From contig NZ_BCPR01000020.1 in the NCBI RefSeq assembly GCF_016586165.1, positions 1-64,000 of the forward strand: a stretch of DNA of 64,000 nucleotides, written 5' to 3'. Both the position numbers and the translations under genes were made by a program. The stretch comes from Dyella sp. EPa41 (GTDB lineage Bacteria > Pseudomonadota > Gammaproteobacteria > Xanthomonadales > Rhodanobacteraceae). This document shows positions 29,686 through 39,171 of the stretch, piece after piece. Every line of letters begins with the position of its first letter. Within the stretch, counting starts at the first letter, position 1. The notes beneath the pieces were generated by a model. The model was not told the DNA's origin, made no database searches, and worked only from the letters and a program-made list of their open reading frames with translations.

Positions 29686-32070
29686 ATGCGTGCGCTTTCC
29701 ACATTGCTTGCATCGCCACGGAGCTGGCGATGGATGGCCGTGACCTTGCTGGCCTGCGCCAGCTGCCTGGCGCAGGCGCAAACCCAGGCGCCCCCGGATG
29801 ACGGCGGCGCCGGCGACCCACCGTCCCGCGTCGCGCGCCTTTCCTACCGCAGCGGCGACGTCAATCTGCTTCCGTCCGGCGAGAAGGACTGGGGCGACGC
29901 CAGCCTCAATCGCCCGATGACCACGGGCGATCGCCTGTCCACGGGCCAGGCGGGCCGCGCCGAGCTCGAACTCGGCGGCGGTACCTTGCGCATCGCCGAC
30001 GATACCGACTTCGGGTTCCTCACCCTCAACGACCAGTTGAGCCAGGTCGAACTCACCCAGGGCACGCTCAACCTTTCCGTGCGCGGGCTGGCCGAAGGAC
30101 AAAGCTACGAGATCGACACGCCCACCGTGGCGCTGGTGGTCGACCAGCCGGGCACCTATCGCGTTGACATCAGCGACGACGGCAAGTCCACGCGCGTCAC
30201 CGACATCGATGGCCGCGCGACGGTCTACGGCGAGGGCGGCGCGCAGCGCCCGCTGGTCGGCGGACGCACCTACGAGTTCGGCGATTCCACGCTCAACAAC
30301 GTGACGATCAGCGACACCGACGGCGGCGACGACTTCGACGCCTGGTGCAACAGCCGCGATCGGCGCTATGCCACCTCCGATACCGGGCGTTACGTGTCCA
30401 GCGACGTCGTGGGCTACCAGGACCTGGACCAGTACGGCAACTGGCAGGCCGACCCCGACTATGGCCAGGTCTGGTACCCCAGCAACGTCGCGGCCGACTG
30501 GGCGCCCTATCGCAACGGTCACTGGGCCTACGTAGGCCCGTGGGGCTGGACCTGGGTGGATGACTCGCCCTGGGGCTTCGCGCCTTACCACTACGGCCGC
30601 TGGGCCTACGTGCGCAGCCGCTGGTGCTGGGTGCCTGGCCCGGTGTCGGTGCGCCCGGTCTACGCGCCCGCCCTCGTCGCCTTTGTCGGCGGCGCCGGCT
30701 TCGGCGTCTCGGTGGGCATCGGCGCGGCGCCGGTGGGCTGGTTCCCGTTGGGCCCGGGTGAAATCTACAACCCGTGGTATCGCGCCAGCCGTGGTTACTA
30801 CACCAACGTCAACATCACCAACATCTACGTGCGCAACAACCGCCAGGTGGTGATCAACAACATCAACAACCACTACAACTACTTCCGTGAAGGCCGGCCG
30901 ATGCCGAACGAGCGGTACTTCAACCGCGAAGCGCCGCGCGCGTTCACGGCCATGTCCCGGCAGGACTTCGCCTCGGCCCGCAACGCCGAGCGGCACATGA
31001 TGTCGGTGGATCCGCGTCGCTTCGCCAACGCACCGGTGATGGCGCGCGGTGCCGATGTGCAGCCGGGCCGCGCAAGCTTCGTGCCTCCACGCAACGGTAA
31101 CGGCCGCAACCTCCCCGCAGGTGGCTTCAACCGCGAAGTGGTGGCCCGCAATGCGCCGGCCTCACCCTTCGCGGGCCGCGGCCCCGGGGCCGGCAATGCG
31201 CCTGCTCCACGCAACATGGCGGGCCCGACCAACGTCCGCATGCTCAACGGACCGTCCGCCGGCAATCGCCCGGGCGCGCCAGGGCGCGGCGCGAATTCAC
31301 CCGATGAACGCGCCTTCTCCGCGGGCCGCAACAACGGCGCCCCCATGCCGGGCGCGAACCGGCCGGTCGCGCCGAACAATGAGCCGCCCTCCGCGCGCTT
31401 CAATCGCCCCCAGCCCGAAGACAACCGCGCGGCCGGCGCGCCCGACATGCGCCGCCAGCCGATGCCCGGCAACGAAGCGCCTGCCGTGCGACCGGGCGAG
31501 CTGCCCTCGGCAAGATTTGCGCGACCGCAAGGTGGTGAAGGCCGTATCCCGCCGAACGACCGTGTCAATCAGAACAACCAGCCCCGTCCGGGCGTGAGCT
31601 ACATCCCCAGCGCAGACGCCGACCGCGCCATGCGCGCTCAACCGCAGCCCGGCACACTGCCCAACACGCCCCGTTTCGAGCGTGCACAGCCGGCGCCCCA
31701 GGACACCCCCCGGCCAATGCCGAACCAGGACAATGCCCAGCGATTCCAGCGCGAAAACGCGGCACCCCGCCAGGAACCCCAGCCGCCGCGTTTCGTTCAG
31801 CAGCCTCGTGAAATGCAGGCACCGAGGGAAATGCCACAGCGCGAAATGCAGGCCCCGCGCGAAATGCCGCAACAGAGGGAAATGCAGCCTCCCCGTGAAA
31901 TGCCGCAGCCGCGGGAGGTTCCACAGCAGCGCTCCTATCAGCCGCCACGCGGGTACGAGCCGCCGCAGCAGGCACGACCGGCACAGAACAACGGCCAGCC
32001 GCAGCAGCGCCCCTCTTCGGGTGGCCACGAGGATCGCCGCCCGCCCAAGAAGGATGACCAGCACAACTGA
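29686..32070 (+). CDS. Secreted FecR/DUF6600-type protein with long Pro/Arg-rich tail
   Basis: A 794-residue exported protein. The signal peptide is followed by a FecR-like domain (about 45-190; VARLSYRSGDVNLLPSGEKDW, then LELGGGTLRIADDTDFGFLTL). Next comes a Trp/Tyr-rich region (about 240-420) with repeated GHWAYVGPWGWTW and YHYGRWAYVRSRWCWVPG, as in DUF6600 proteins. The last 370 residues are low-complexity Pro/Arg/Asn-rich sequence, ending in tandem PREMPQ units (nt 31806-31921) and a basic tail. Such proteins are thought to sit in the periplasm or outer envelope; the role is unknown. I chose the ATG at 29686 (GGAG upstream). A clear terminator follows. Confidence 0.85.
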   Translation: MRALSTLLASPRSWRWMAVTLLACASCLAQAQTQAPPDDGGAGDPPSRVARLSYRSGDVNLLPSGEKDWGDASLNRPMTTGDRLSTGQAGRAELELGGGTLRIADDTDFGFLTLNDQLSQVELTQGTLNLSVRGLAEGQSYEIDTPTVALVVDQPGTYRVDISDDGKSTRVTDIDGRATVYGEGGAQRPLVGGRTYEFGDSTLNNVTISDTDGGDDFDAWCNSRDRRYATSDTGRYVSSDVVGYQDLDQYGNWQADPDYGQVWYPSNVAADWAPYRNGHWAYVGPWGWTWVDDSPWGFAPYHYGRWAYVRSRWCWVPGPVSVRPVYAPALVAFVGGAGFGVSVGIGAAPVGWFPLGPGEIYNPWYRASRGYYTNVNITNIYVRNNRQVVINNINNHYNYFREGRPMPNERYFNREAPRAFTAMSRQDFASARNAERHMMSVDPRRFANAPVMARGADVQPGRASFVPPRNGNGRNLPAGGFNREVVARNAPASPFAGRGPGAGNAPAPRNMAGPTNVRMLNGPSAGNRPGAPGRGANSPDERAFSAGRNNGAPMPGANRPVAPNNEPPSARFNRPQPEDNRAAGAPDMRRQPMPGNEAPAVRPGELPSARFARPQGGEGRIPPNDRVNQNNQPRPGVSYIPSADADRAMRAQPQPGTLPNTPRFERAQPAPQDTPRPMPNQDNAQRFQRENAAPRQEPQPPRFVQQPREMQAPREMPQREMQAPREMPQQREMQPPREMPQPREVPQQRSYQPPRGYEPPQQARPAQNNGQPQQRPSSGGHEDRRPPKKDDQHN

Positions 32071-32095
32071 CCACCAGGCCCGGTGGGTTCCGCGA

Positions 32096-32121
32096 AAAGC
32101 CCGGCCATGCCGGGCTTTTTC
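32096..32121 (+). terminator. Rho-independent terminator after the DUF6600 gene
   Basis: AGCCCGGC (32098-32105), loop CAT, GCCGGGCT (32109-32116), then TTTTCG. It lies 26 bases past the stop codon. An A-run on the left could allow weak function on the other strand. Confidence 0.85.
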
Positions 32122-32164
32122 GTACGATTCGGGCATCCCGGGCCGCAGGCGCTACAATCCGCGG

Positions 32165-32365
32165 ATGTACATCACGCTCAACGGCAGTCCGCGTGACTGC
32201 GCCCCCGCCACGACCGTCGCCCAGTTGCTGCAGGAGGCCGGTTACGGCGCCCGCCGCGTCGCCGTGGAAGTGAACCACCAGATCGTTCCACGCAGCCAGC
32301 ACACCAGCTATGTGCTCGCGGAAGGCGACCAGGTAGAAATCGTCCACGCCATCGGCGGCGGTTGA
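32165..32365 (+). CDS. thiS: Sulfur carrier protein ThiS
   Basis: A 66-residue ubiquitin-like protein that carries sulfur as a C-terminal thiocarboxylate for the thiazole part of thiamine. It starts MYITLNGSPRDC and ends in VHAIGGG, with the required Gly-Gly end. The TACAAT at 32153-32158 lies just before the ATG, hinting at a leaderless transcript. thiG follows after 59 bases. No TPP riboswitch is visible in the short gap upstream. A longer in-frame reading from 31682 crosses the terminator and is not used. Confidence 0.9.
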   Translation: MYITLNGSPRDCAPATTVAQLLQEAGYGARRVAVEVNHQIVPRSQHTSYVLAEGDQVEIVHAIGGG

Positions 32366-32424
32366 TCGCCGCAATCCGCCACTTGCGGCGCCCATCGGCG
32401 CCGCGCGCAGCCTGAAGACACACG

Positions 32425-33225
32425 ATGAACACCAAGACGTTCGACTCCGCCGATCCGCTGATCATTGCCGGCAAGAGCTATGGCTCCCGTCTGCTGACGG
32501 GCACCGGCAAATACAAGGACTTCGACGAAACCCGCCGGGCCTCCCAGGCCGCCGGCGCCGAGATCGTCACCGTGGCGATCCGCCGCGTGAATATCGGCCA
32601 GGATGCGAGCCAACCGAGCCTGCTGGACGCGCTTCCGCCCGAGGAATTCACCCTGCTCCCGAACACCGCCGGCTGCTACAACGCGGTCGATGCCGTGCGC
32701 ACCTGCAAACTGGCGCGCGAACTGCTCGATGGCCACAAGCTGGTGAAGCTGGAAGTGCTGGGCGACCAGCGCACGTTGTTCCCCGATGTGGTGGAAACCC
32801 TGAAGGCCGCCGAGACGCTCGTCGCCGACGGTTTCGACGTGATGGTCTATACCAGCGACGACCCCATCCTCGCCAAGCGCCTGGAAGACATCGGCTGCGT
32901 GGCGGTGATGCCGCTGGCCGCGCCGATCGGTTCGGGCCTTGGCATCCAGAACCGCTACAACCTGCTCGAGATCGTCGAGAACGCGAAGGTGCCGATCATC
33001 GTCGACGCCGGCGTGGGCACGGCCTCCGACGCGGCCATCGCGATGGAGCTCGGTTGCGACGGCGTGCTGATGAACACCGCCATCGCCGGCGCGAAGGATC
33101 CGGTGCTGATGGCGCACGCGATGAAACTGGCCATCCAGGCCGGTCGCGCCGCGTTCAAGGCCGGACGCATCCCGCGCAAGCGCTTTGCTTCCGCCTCCAG
33201 CCCTATCGACGGCACCATTGGTTGA
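32425..33225 (+). CDS. thiG: Thiazole synthase
   Basis: A 266-residue TIM-barrel enzyme that joins 1-deoxyxylulose 5-phosphate, dehydroglycine and ThiS thiocarboxylate into the thiazole phosphate of thiamine. The Schiff-base Lys is probably K108 in LVKLEVLGD. Other family stretches are [42 protein letters not shown] and [12 protein letters not shown]. It pairs with thiS just upstream. Only these two thi genes are present in the window. Confidence 0.96.
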   Translation: MNTKTFDSADPLIIAGKSYGSRLLTGTGKYKDFDETRRASQAAGAEIVTVAIRRVNIGQDASQPSLLDALPPEEFTLLPNTAGCYNAVDAVRTCKLARELLDGHKLVKLEVLGDQRTLFPDVVETLKAAETLVADGFDVMVYTSDDPILAKRLEDIGCVAVMPLAAPIGSGLGIQNRYNLLEIVENAKVPIIVDAGVGTASDAAIAMELGCDGVLMNTAIAGAKDPVLMAHAMKLAIQAGRAAFKAGRIPRKRFASASSPIDGTIG

Positions 33226-33340
33226 GCCTGTTTTCTTTCGCCATGGATGAGCCCCCGCAGGGCACCTGGCGAAGGCCGCATCGCAGCCGCTTTTTCCCAC
33301 CCCGACCGCGGGGTGGCATGTGTTTGTAACCGGACCATCC

Positions 33341-34048
33341 ATGACCCACGACCACGACGACGCCAGCAAGCCCGAATACATGCGCCGCATCCGCAGCTTC
33401 GTGTTGCGCGAGGGTCGCATGACACCGGCGCAGCAGCGCGCGTTCGATGAGCACTGGGCTCGCTTCGGCATCGACTACACCGGCACGCCGCAGAACTTTG
33501 CCGCGCGCTTCGGCCGCCCTGCTCCGCTCGTGCTGGAAATCGGCTTTGGCAACGGCGAGGCGCTGGCCTGGGCGAGCGAACACGATCTGGAACGCGACTT
33601 CATCGGCGTGGAAGTGCATGGCCCGGGCGTCGGGCGCCTCATGAATGCGCTGGCTGCACGCGATGCGCAGAACGTGCGGCTCTACAAGCATGATGCGGTG
33701 GAAGTGCTGGAAAACGAGATTGCCGAAGGCACGCTGGCCGAGGCGCGCATCTGGTTTCCCGATCCGTGGCACAAGAAGCGCCACAACAAGCGCCGCATCA
33801 TCCAGCCCGGGTTTGTCGCCCTGCTCGCCTCGCGCATGGCGCCGAACGGCTTGCTTCACCTCGCCACCGACTGGCAGCCCTATGCCGAGCACATGCTGGA
33901 AGTGATGGAAGCGGCCCCCGCCTGGCGCAATGTCGTTGGTCCCGGCCAGTACGCGGAAAAGCCGGACTGGCGCATCGAAACGCACTTCGAACGCCGCGGA
34001 CTGAAACTCGGCCATGGCGTGTGGGATCTGCTCTATCGCAAGGTCTGA
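33341..34048 (+). CDS. trmB: tRNA (guanine-N7-)-methyltransferase
   Basis: A 235-residue SAM-dependent methyltransferase that makes m7G46 in tRNA. Motifs are [11 protein letters not shown] (SAM loop), [32 protein letters not shown] and [15 protein letters not shown], all typical of TrmB. I chose the ATG at 33341 (MTHDHDD); the longer frame adds seven unlikely residues. It lies 115 bases after thiG on the same strand, behind a CCACCCCG/CGGGGTGG hairpin without a T-run. Confidence 0.95.
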   Translation: MTHDHDDASKPEYMRRIRSFVLREGRMTPAQQRAFDEHWARFGIDYTGTPQNFAARFGRPAPLVLEIGFGNGEALAWASEHDLERDFIGVEVHGPGVGRLMNALAARDAQNVRLYKHDAVEVLENEIAEGTLAEARIWFPDPWHKKRHNKRRIIQPGFVALLASRMAPNGLLHLATDWQPYAEHMLEVMEAAPAWRNVVGPGQYAEKPDWRIETHFERRGLKLGHGVWDLLYRKV

Positions 34049-34128
34049 CCTGCCCGGGCCCCGCTTTCAGACGAGGGCCACGCTCCAGCACCTTCCATGG
34101 CGTTGTCGTGGACGCGGGCTCGATCTCT

Positions 34129-35217
34129 TCATTGATAGGCCATGGTGAAGGTCATCGATGTGTTGGCTGCACCGGGAGTGATCATCGAACCTGTCTGGTA
34201 GTACCGCGCCTTGAAGGGAATGGTGTAGCTGCCTCCCGTGCTGGCGTTGTAACCACTGAAGGTCTGATAGGTTCCCAGTGGAAAGGCGGCGGTGCCGGCG
34301 CTATCCAACAGCTGCACACCCACACCCGATGTCGACGAGCTGCCGTCGAGGGCCACCACGGATTGCGAACTGTCCACTATCGCAGTCGTCGCATCGATGC
34401 GGTATTGGATCGCCGGTCCAAACGTGCCCAATCCGCCTGGGCAGCCGTTCAAATTGACCGTGAAACCGACTGGCGTAGCGGTGCTTGGACCGATGCCGGT
34501 GAATTCGGTGCTGGGATGGGAGCCCATGGGCACCCACACATCCGGGGTGGTGCAGGCAAGCGCCACGATGGTGATCGGGGTGGTGACGAAGTAATTCGAG
34601 AGGTTGGTAAAGCTGGTGCCTGCCACCGGATACGTGGAGGCCACCTGGCCACCCGTGATGACACCGCCTGTGGCCACGACGGCCCCTGTCTTGACCAACG
34701 CAACGCCGAACTGCGCGCCGATGTCGTTCGAAGCGGTGGGAAAGATGCAGCCGAGAAAGTCCACCGTGGTAACGCTGGAATCGTGGTTCCACGGCCCCCA
34801 TCCCGCACAGGAGACCGACAGGTAGGCCCTTCCCTCAAACGCCATGCCGATGCCGGGCACATTGGTCTCGTAAACGTAGGCGTTGTTCCCCGAAGCGGAA
34901 GGCACGTGCATCCCGCTGCTGCCGGTAAAGAGCGGACCTGGAACCACATAGAGGCCCACCATTTCGGCGTTGACGCTGCAATGGAAGTAGTTGGTGACCG
35001 CCGGCGTCGTTACCCAGCCGGTCAACAGGCTGCCGACAGGCGCGTCGCGCGGAACGGTGACGGTGGGCGGAAGCGTGATCGTGATGGTCTGCCCGCCGCC
35101 CGATGAGCAGGTTCCGGCCCATGCCCCGCCGGAGCCGATGAGCAGGAGCACGAAGGCGAGCAGCGGCAGGACAACATGGCCACGCCGCGATCCAGCAGGT
35201 TGGATGAAAGTCGTCAT
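34129..35217 (-). CDS. Fimbrial tip adhesin-like protein
   Basis: A 362-residue exported protein with a signal peptide (about 1-35, LLPLLAFVLLLIGSGGAWA). The N-terminal half, up to about 190, has no match that I recognise and may be the receptor-binding domain. The C-terminal half resembles a fimbrial pilin domain, with paired cysteines and the closing FTMAYQ, where the penultimate Tyr is typical of chaperone-assembled subunits. The two-domain layout and the position as last gene of the fimbrial operon suggest a FimH-type tip adhesin. I chose the ATG at 35217. The receptor is unknown. Confidence 0.75.
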   Translation of the reverse strand: MTTFIQPAGSRRGHVVLPLLAFVLLLIGSGGAWAGTCSSGGGQTITITLPPTVTVPRDAPVGSLLTGWVTTPAVTNYFHCSVNAEMVGLYVVPGPLFTGSSGMHVPSASGNNAYVYETNVPGIGMAFEGRAYLSVSCAGWGPWNHDSSVTTVDFLGCIFPTASNDIGAQFGVALVKTGAVVATGGVITGGQVASTYPVAGTSFTNLSNYFVTTPITIVALACTTPDVWVPMGSHPSTEFTGIGPSTATPVGFTVNLNGCPGGLGTFGPAIQYRIDATTAIVDSSQSVVALDGSSSTSGVGVQLLDSAGTAAFPLGTYQTFSGYNASTGGSYTIPFKARYYQTGSMITPGAANTSMTFTMAYQ

Positions 35218-35277
35218 ATCGATCAGCCCAATGAATTCACACGGAACCAGGGAACCAGGCAAGTTCCCGCGCGTTGT

Positions 35278-38157
35278 TTATCGACAGATGGCATCGATGA
35301 TCTCCATGCCGGACCGCCGGTCACCGGCGCCCGTAGGCAGCTGGTAATTCACCCGGCATTGCTTGCCTGCGTCGTTGCCCCACCGCACGTCCAATACGCC
35401 GCTAGCGTCTGCGGTACGCACAAACAACTGCCCGCCCTGGCCGACGATGCCCGCGCTCTGCCCACCGGCATCGAACACCTCGGCACCGAGCGGGATGGCC
35501 TTGCCATCGGCTTGCGTCGCACGGATCAACACGGCGCGCCCGCTGAGCGTCGCGAACTTGAGCGGAACCACGGCGCCCACGCGAGGCGCGGTCTGCAGAC
35601 GCGTGGTCTGCAACTCCACGTCAATGGACGTGCCCACCGGATCGAGCGTGACGTCATTCATGCGGTAGGGCATGAGGTTGGTGGCCACGGCATAACCGCG
35701 ACCATCGACGGTGGCCTGGCCACTGCTCGACACGCGCGCGCCCCTGGCGTCGGGCGCCTCGATCACGCCGATGGCGCTGTTGAGATCCAGCTGCGGCGCC
35801 AGCGTGATGCCGCCGCCATGAACCACCGCACCACCCGCAGCGCTGACCGATGCCTGCTGGTAGTGGTTCGAGTAGGAGTAGCTGCCATTGAGGCTGGCAT
35901 ACGGCGCCTGCCAGCCCAGGTTGCCGCTGCCCGTGGTCTGCGAGCGGCGGTTGCCGTAATCGCTGTACGAGGCCGAAGCGCCGTAGTTGAACTGGTTGTC
36001 CTTTCCAAACGTGCCACTGACGCCGGCCCGGTCACTATCACCCATGACGTCGTCGTGCATGGCGGAGAACTGCAACATGGGAGCGCTGCGGGACGATGGG
36101 CCACCCAGCGGGATCGACAGGTTGACGCCGAACTGGTTGTCGTAGTGCGACCCGTTGTACATCGGGCCCGTGGTATAGGTGCGCCCCGCGGTGATGCCGA
36201 AGCTCACCCGTCGATAGCTGTTGTTGTAGCCGAGCTGGTAGGTGGTGGCGCTGGGCATGCCCTGCCAATAGGTGTTGCGCGAACCGTTGAAGTACAGCTG
36301 GCCGTACCTGTCGCCGAAGTTCTGGTTGACCGTCACGTTCAGGCGCTGCTTCGAGCGCATCAGGCTGACCGCGTCAAGCTTGCTGGTGTGCATGGACGCC
36401 ATCAGGTCCTGGGTGATGACGGCGTCCGACAGCGACAGGAAGTTGCCGTTGGAATAGCGATACGACGCCAAGGCGAAGGTGGTGCCGGCGGACGGAATCA
36501 CCTTGGAGTACGACACGCGCGTGCTGTAGCCGGACAGCGATGTCGCGCCCTTGAACGTGGTGTTCGAATGGGTGACATCCAGTGCGAACGCGCCGATCGG
36601 CGTATTGATGGCGGCGCCACCCAGATACGCGTGATAGAGGTTGCGATAGGTGGACTGCGCGCCGCCGTACAGCGTCAGCCCATTGTTGATGCCGCGTTGA
36701 TAGGTGCCTTCGACGAAATAGGGCTTGTCGTTGCGCAACGCCGTGTTGTGCACCTGTCCGTCGGTGATGGCCCAACGACTGATACCCGGGCGCAATAGCA
36801 TGGGTACGGCGGAATAAGGCACGAGAAAGCCGTGCACGCTGCCATCGGCCTCGAATACGGTGACGGTCAGGTCGCCGCCATAACCCGTCGCATAAAGGTC
36901 GTTGATGACGAACGCGCCGGGAGCCACCGTGGTCTGGTACAACAGGTTGCCGCTCTGGCGCACCTCCACCCGCGCCTGCGTGTTGGCCGTGCCGCGCACC
37001 ACCGGTGCGTAACCCTGCTGCGAATCGGGCAGCATGCGATCGTCGCTGTACAGGGTGATGCCACGGAACGGCGTGGTGTCGAAGACGACGCCCTGGGTGT
37101 AGCCATCGCCGACGGTGAACTGGGCCTTCCAGCGCGTGATGTCGTGCGTGGCCGTGGTGTTGATGTTGGTCCACTGCGTGCGACCCGTCCGCTGGTCCCA
37201 CTGGGTCGTCTCCTGGCTGCGAATGCGCCACCCCATGACATTGATGCCAAGGTTGAGGCCAAGATAGGCATTGATGTCGTTGCTGCTGTAGCCACCACGC
37301 TGCATCGGCACGAAGGTGCCACGCTGGACCGGGACGTACTGGCCATGCGTGCCGAGCATGTAGTCGCCGGTGGCGCTGGGCACGTAATTGCCACCTGGCC
37401 CGGGCGTGTAGTACTGCGAGCCCTGCACCTGCACCTGGCTGCCATCGATGCCGACGGCCGTGCCGCCAGCCTGTGTGCGGGATCCGCTGTAGCTCTGGTC
37501 GAGCGAGTAGGCATTGAAGTTGTAGCCGAGCAGGAAAGCGGCCTTGCCCTGGTCCCACAGATCCGGGCTCACATAGCCGCGCGCCTGGCGACGCAAGGAT
37601 TCCTGCGGGATAGACACGTCGAGGCGCAGTTGGCCGACGTCCATCGACGCGGTGGCGTCGGGGCTGACATCCTTGATGTTGATGCAGGTGCTCTGCGCAT
37701 GGGCGACCTGAGGGTCCAGCCTGGCCGTGTCCACGCCCATCTGCACCAGGGTGGCGTAGTCAAAGCACGGCTGCGCAACCTGGCCACCTGCGATCGCGCG
37801 AAAAAGGATGTTCTTGCGCGCGACGCGGCCATCGTTGACGAAAAGGTCGACGTTGTAGCTGCCGGGAAGTACCGGGTTGCCCTTCTCGAAGCGCGAGACA
37901 TCGACCGATTGGCTGGAACCCGTGAAGGCAGGGCTGAATTCAACGATACCGGGCGCCACCATGGCAGGCAGTGTCGGCGTGGCGGGTTCGAGCGACGTCC
38001 CCGCGGGTGCCTCCGCGCGCGCGGCAAATACGGCAACGGGCATTGCACCCAAGGCCAGTGCCACACACCAGGCCAGCCTCCGTGGGCGTGCCGCGTGAAA
38101 CCGGCGGGAGCCGGCGATGGACAAGGGATGACCTCGCTTGGAGGGAGTCGCATTCAT
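35278..38157 (-). CDS. Outer membrane fimbrial usher (FimD/PapC family)
   Basis: A 959-residue usher that exports and polymerises chaperone-bound pilins. Features in order are a signal region to about residue 47, the N-terminal domain (IVEFSPAFTG...VDVSRFEKGNPVLPGSYNVDLFVN), the 24-strand barrel with plug (GITLYSDDRMLPDSQQGYAPVVRG and VAPGAFVINDLY), and C-terminal domains ending in a Cys-containing QCRVNYQLP segment. An unusual segment at about residues 230-288 holds repeated Gly-Tyr-Val-Pro units where ushers normally go directly from one barrel strand to the next. I chose the ATG at 38157. It lies between the chaperone and adhesin genes. Confidence 0.92.
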   Translation of the reverse strand: MNATPSKRGHPLSIAGSRRFHAARPRRLAWCVALALGAMPVAVFAARAEAPAGTSLEPATPTLPAMVAPGIVEFSPAFTGSSQSVDVSRFEKGNPVLPGSYNVDLFVNDGRVARKNILFRAIAGGQVAQPCFDYATLVQMGVDTARLDPQVAHAQSTCINIKDVSPDATASMDVGQLRLDVSIPQESLRRQARGYVSPDLWDQGKAAFLLGYNFNAYSLDQSYSGSRTQAGGTAVGIDGSQVQVQGSQYYTPGPGGNYVPSATGDYMLGTHGQYVPVQRGTFVPMQRGGYSSNDINAYLGLNLGINVMGWRIRSQETTQWDQRTGRTQWTNINTTATHDITRWKAQFTVGDGYTQGVVFDTTPFRGITLYSDDRMLPDSQQGYAPVVRGTANTQARVEVRQSGNLLYQTTVAPGAFVINDLYATGYGGDLTVTVFEADGSVHGFLVPYSAVPMLLRPGISRWAITDGQVHNTALRNDKPYFVEGTYQRGINNGLTLYGGAQSTYRNLYHAYLGGAAINTPIGAFALDVTHSNTTFKGATSLSGYSTRVSYSKVIPSAGTTFALASYRYSNGNFLSLSDAVITQDLMASMHTSKLDAVSLMRSKQRLNVTVNQNFGDRYGQLYFNGSRNTYWQGMPSATTYQLGYNNSYRRVSFGITAGRTYTTGPMYNGSHYDNQFGVNLSIPLGGPSSRSAPMLQFSAMHDDVMGDSDRAGVSGTFGKDNQFNYGASASYSDYGNRRSQTTGSGNLGWQAPYASLNGSYSYSNHYQQASVSAAGGAVVHGGGITLAPQLDLNSAIGVIEAPDARGARVSSSGQATVDGRGYAVATNLMPYRMNDVTLDPVGTSIDVELQTTRLQTAPRVGAVVPLKFATLSGRAVLIRATQADGKAIPLGAEVFDAGGQSAGIVGQGGQLFVRTADASGVLDVRWGNDAGKQCRVNYQLPTGAGDRRSGMEIIDAICR

Positions 38158-38341
38158 GTGTGTCACAGATGGTTTTAGGCAAACGGCTCCCGTCCGGGCC
38201 ACGCCTGGCGCGACCTCATCGGAAGAAGTGCGGACTGGCGGAAGCAACCTTGGATGGCGGCCGAAAGTTCTGGTCTGAACCCTCTGCGCGCCCAAGCGTT
38301 GGTCGGCCGGCTATGGCGGCACCTTTCTTGGTGCGCTGGCA

Positions 38342-39079
38342 TCAACGCGTGTAACTTGCTTCGTGCGCATTGAAGCCGCCGTAGTCGTTGATGACGGTGA
38401 CGACGAGCTTCTGCTCGGCGCCGGGCCTGCCCGACAGGGGGAAGGTTTCCTTGCCCTTGGCAGGACACATGCCACCCTTGTTGACCGATGCCTTCTGGGG
38501 CGCGCCCTTGAACGACACATCGCTGAAGGAAACGTTGAAAGGCGTGTCGTTGGTGCACTCCACGGCGTATCCGTTGCCTTCACCGACCAGGCGCCAGGCC
38601 AGTTGGCCCGGTGCGCTGTCAGCGGAGCCCGGCAGGCCCGTCGGGCGATAAAACAACTTCATGCGCGAACGCACGGCCAGTTGCATGTAGTTCTCTGCCG
38701 CATCACCGCCAGCCGTGGGCTTGGGCGGGATTTCCAGCACGTTGAGCCAGTACACCGTTTCCCGGTCTTGCGGCGGGTTGGCCGTGCCGGTGAACAGGAT
38801 GCGCAGCGTCTGGCCCTTGCCGGGGTCGACGCGTGCCATGGGTGGCGTGATGAGAAACGGGGCCTTGCTGGATTCGGCACGCTCGCTGGCGTCGCCGGTG
38901 TCCACCCAGGCCTGGATGAGGCGTGCCTCCTTGCCGTCGTTGACCATGCTTAACGACACTTCGCGCCGCTCGGCGGGAAACACCACGCGCGTGCCGTTGA
39001 TGGTGACGCCGGCATGGGCGCAACTGAAGCTCGCGGCGGTGGCGGCAACGGCGCACAGGGCGCGATGGAGGGCTTTCAT
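38342..39079 (-). CDS. Periplasmic fimbrial chaperone (PapD family)
   Basis: A 245-residue immunoglobulin-like chaperone with a signal peptide (MKALHRALCAVAATAASFSCAHA). The first domain has GVTINGTRVVFPAERREVSLSMVNDG and the subunit-binding strand region ITPPMARVDPGKGQTLRILFTG; YWLNVLEIPPKP follows. LAVRSRMKLFYRPTGL and the C-terminal domain match PapD/FimC proteins. It donates a strand to pilins and delivers them to the usher. I chose the ATG at 39079. A gap of 184 bases separates it from the usher gene. Confidence 0.93.
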   Translation of the reverse strand: MKALHRALCAVAATAASFSCAHAGVTINGTRVVFPAERREVSLSMVNDGKEARLIQAWVDTGDASERAESSKAPFLITPPMARVDPGKGQTLRILFTGTANPPQDRETVYWLNVLEIPPKPTAGGDAAENYMQLAVRSRMKLFYRPTGLPGSADSAPGQLAWRLVGEGNGYAVECTNDTPFNVSFSDVSFKGAPQKASVNKGGMCPAKGKETFPLSGRPGAEQKLVVTVINDYGGFNAHEASYTR

Positions 39080-39125
39080 GCACTGCTCTCGTAATGCGTG
39101 GATAGCGAGATGTGGCCGGCAAATG

Positions 39126-39151
39126 GGCAAGGCCGAGGCATCGGCCTTGCC
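39126..39151 (-). promoter_or_regulatory. Strong hairpin between pilin and chaperone genes
   Basis: An 11-bp perfect stem (GGCAAGGCCGA 39126-39136 with TCGGCCTTGCC 39141-39151, loop of four) lies 21 bases after the pilin stop. It has no T-run, so it is more likely an mRNA-stabilising or partial attenuation hairpin that keeps pilin mRNA more abundant than the chaperone and usher mRNA. Confidence 0.6.
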
Positions 39152-39171
39152 GATGACGCTTGCGCGGAAGC

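Noticed and set aside
32121-32164. TPP riboswitch before thiS
   Set aside because: Only 43 bases separate the preceding terminator from the ATG, too short for a TPP aptamer, and no THI-box sequence is present.
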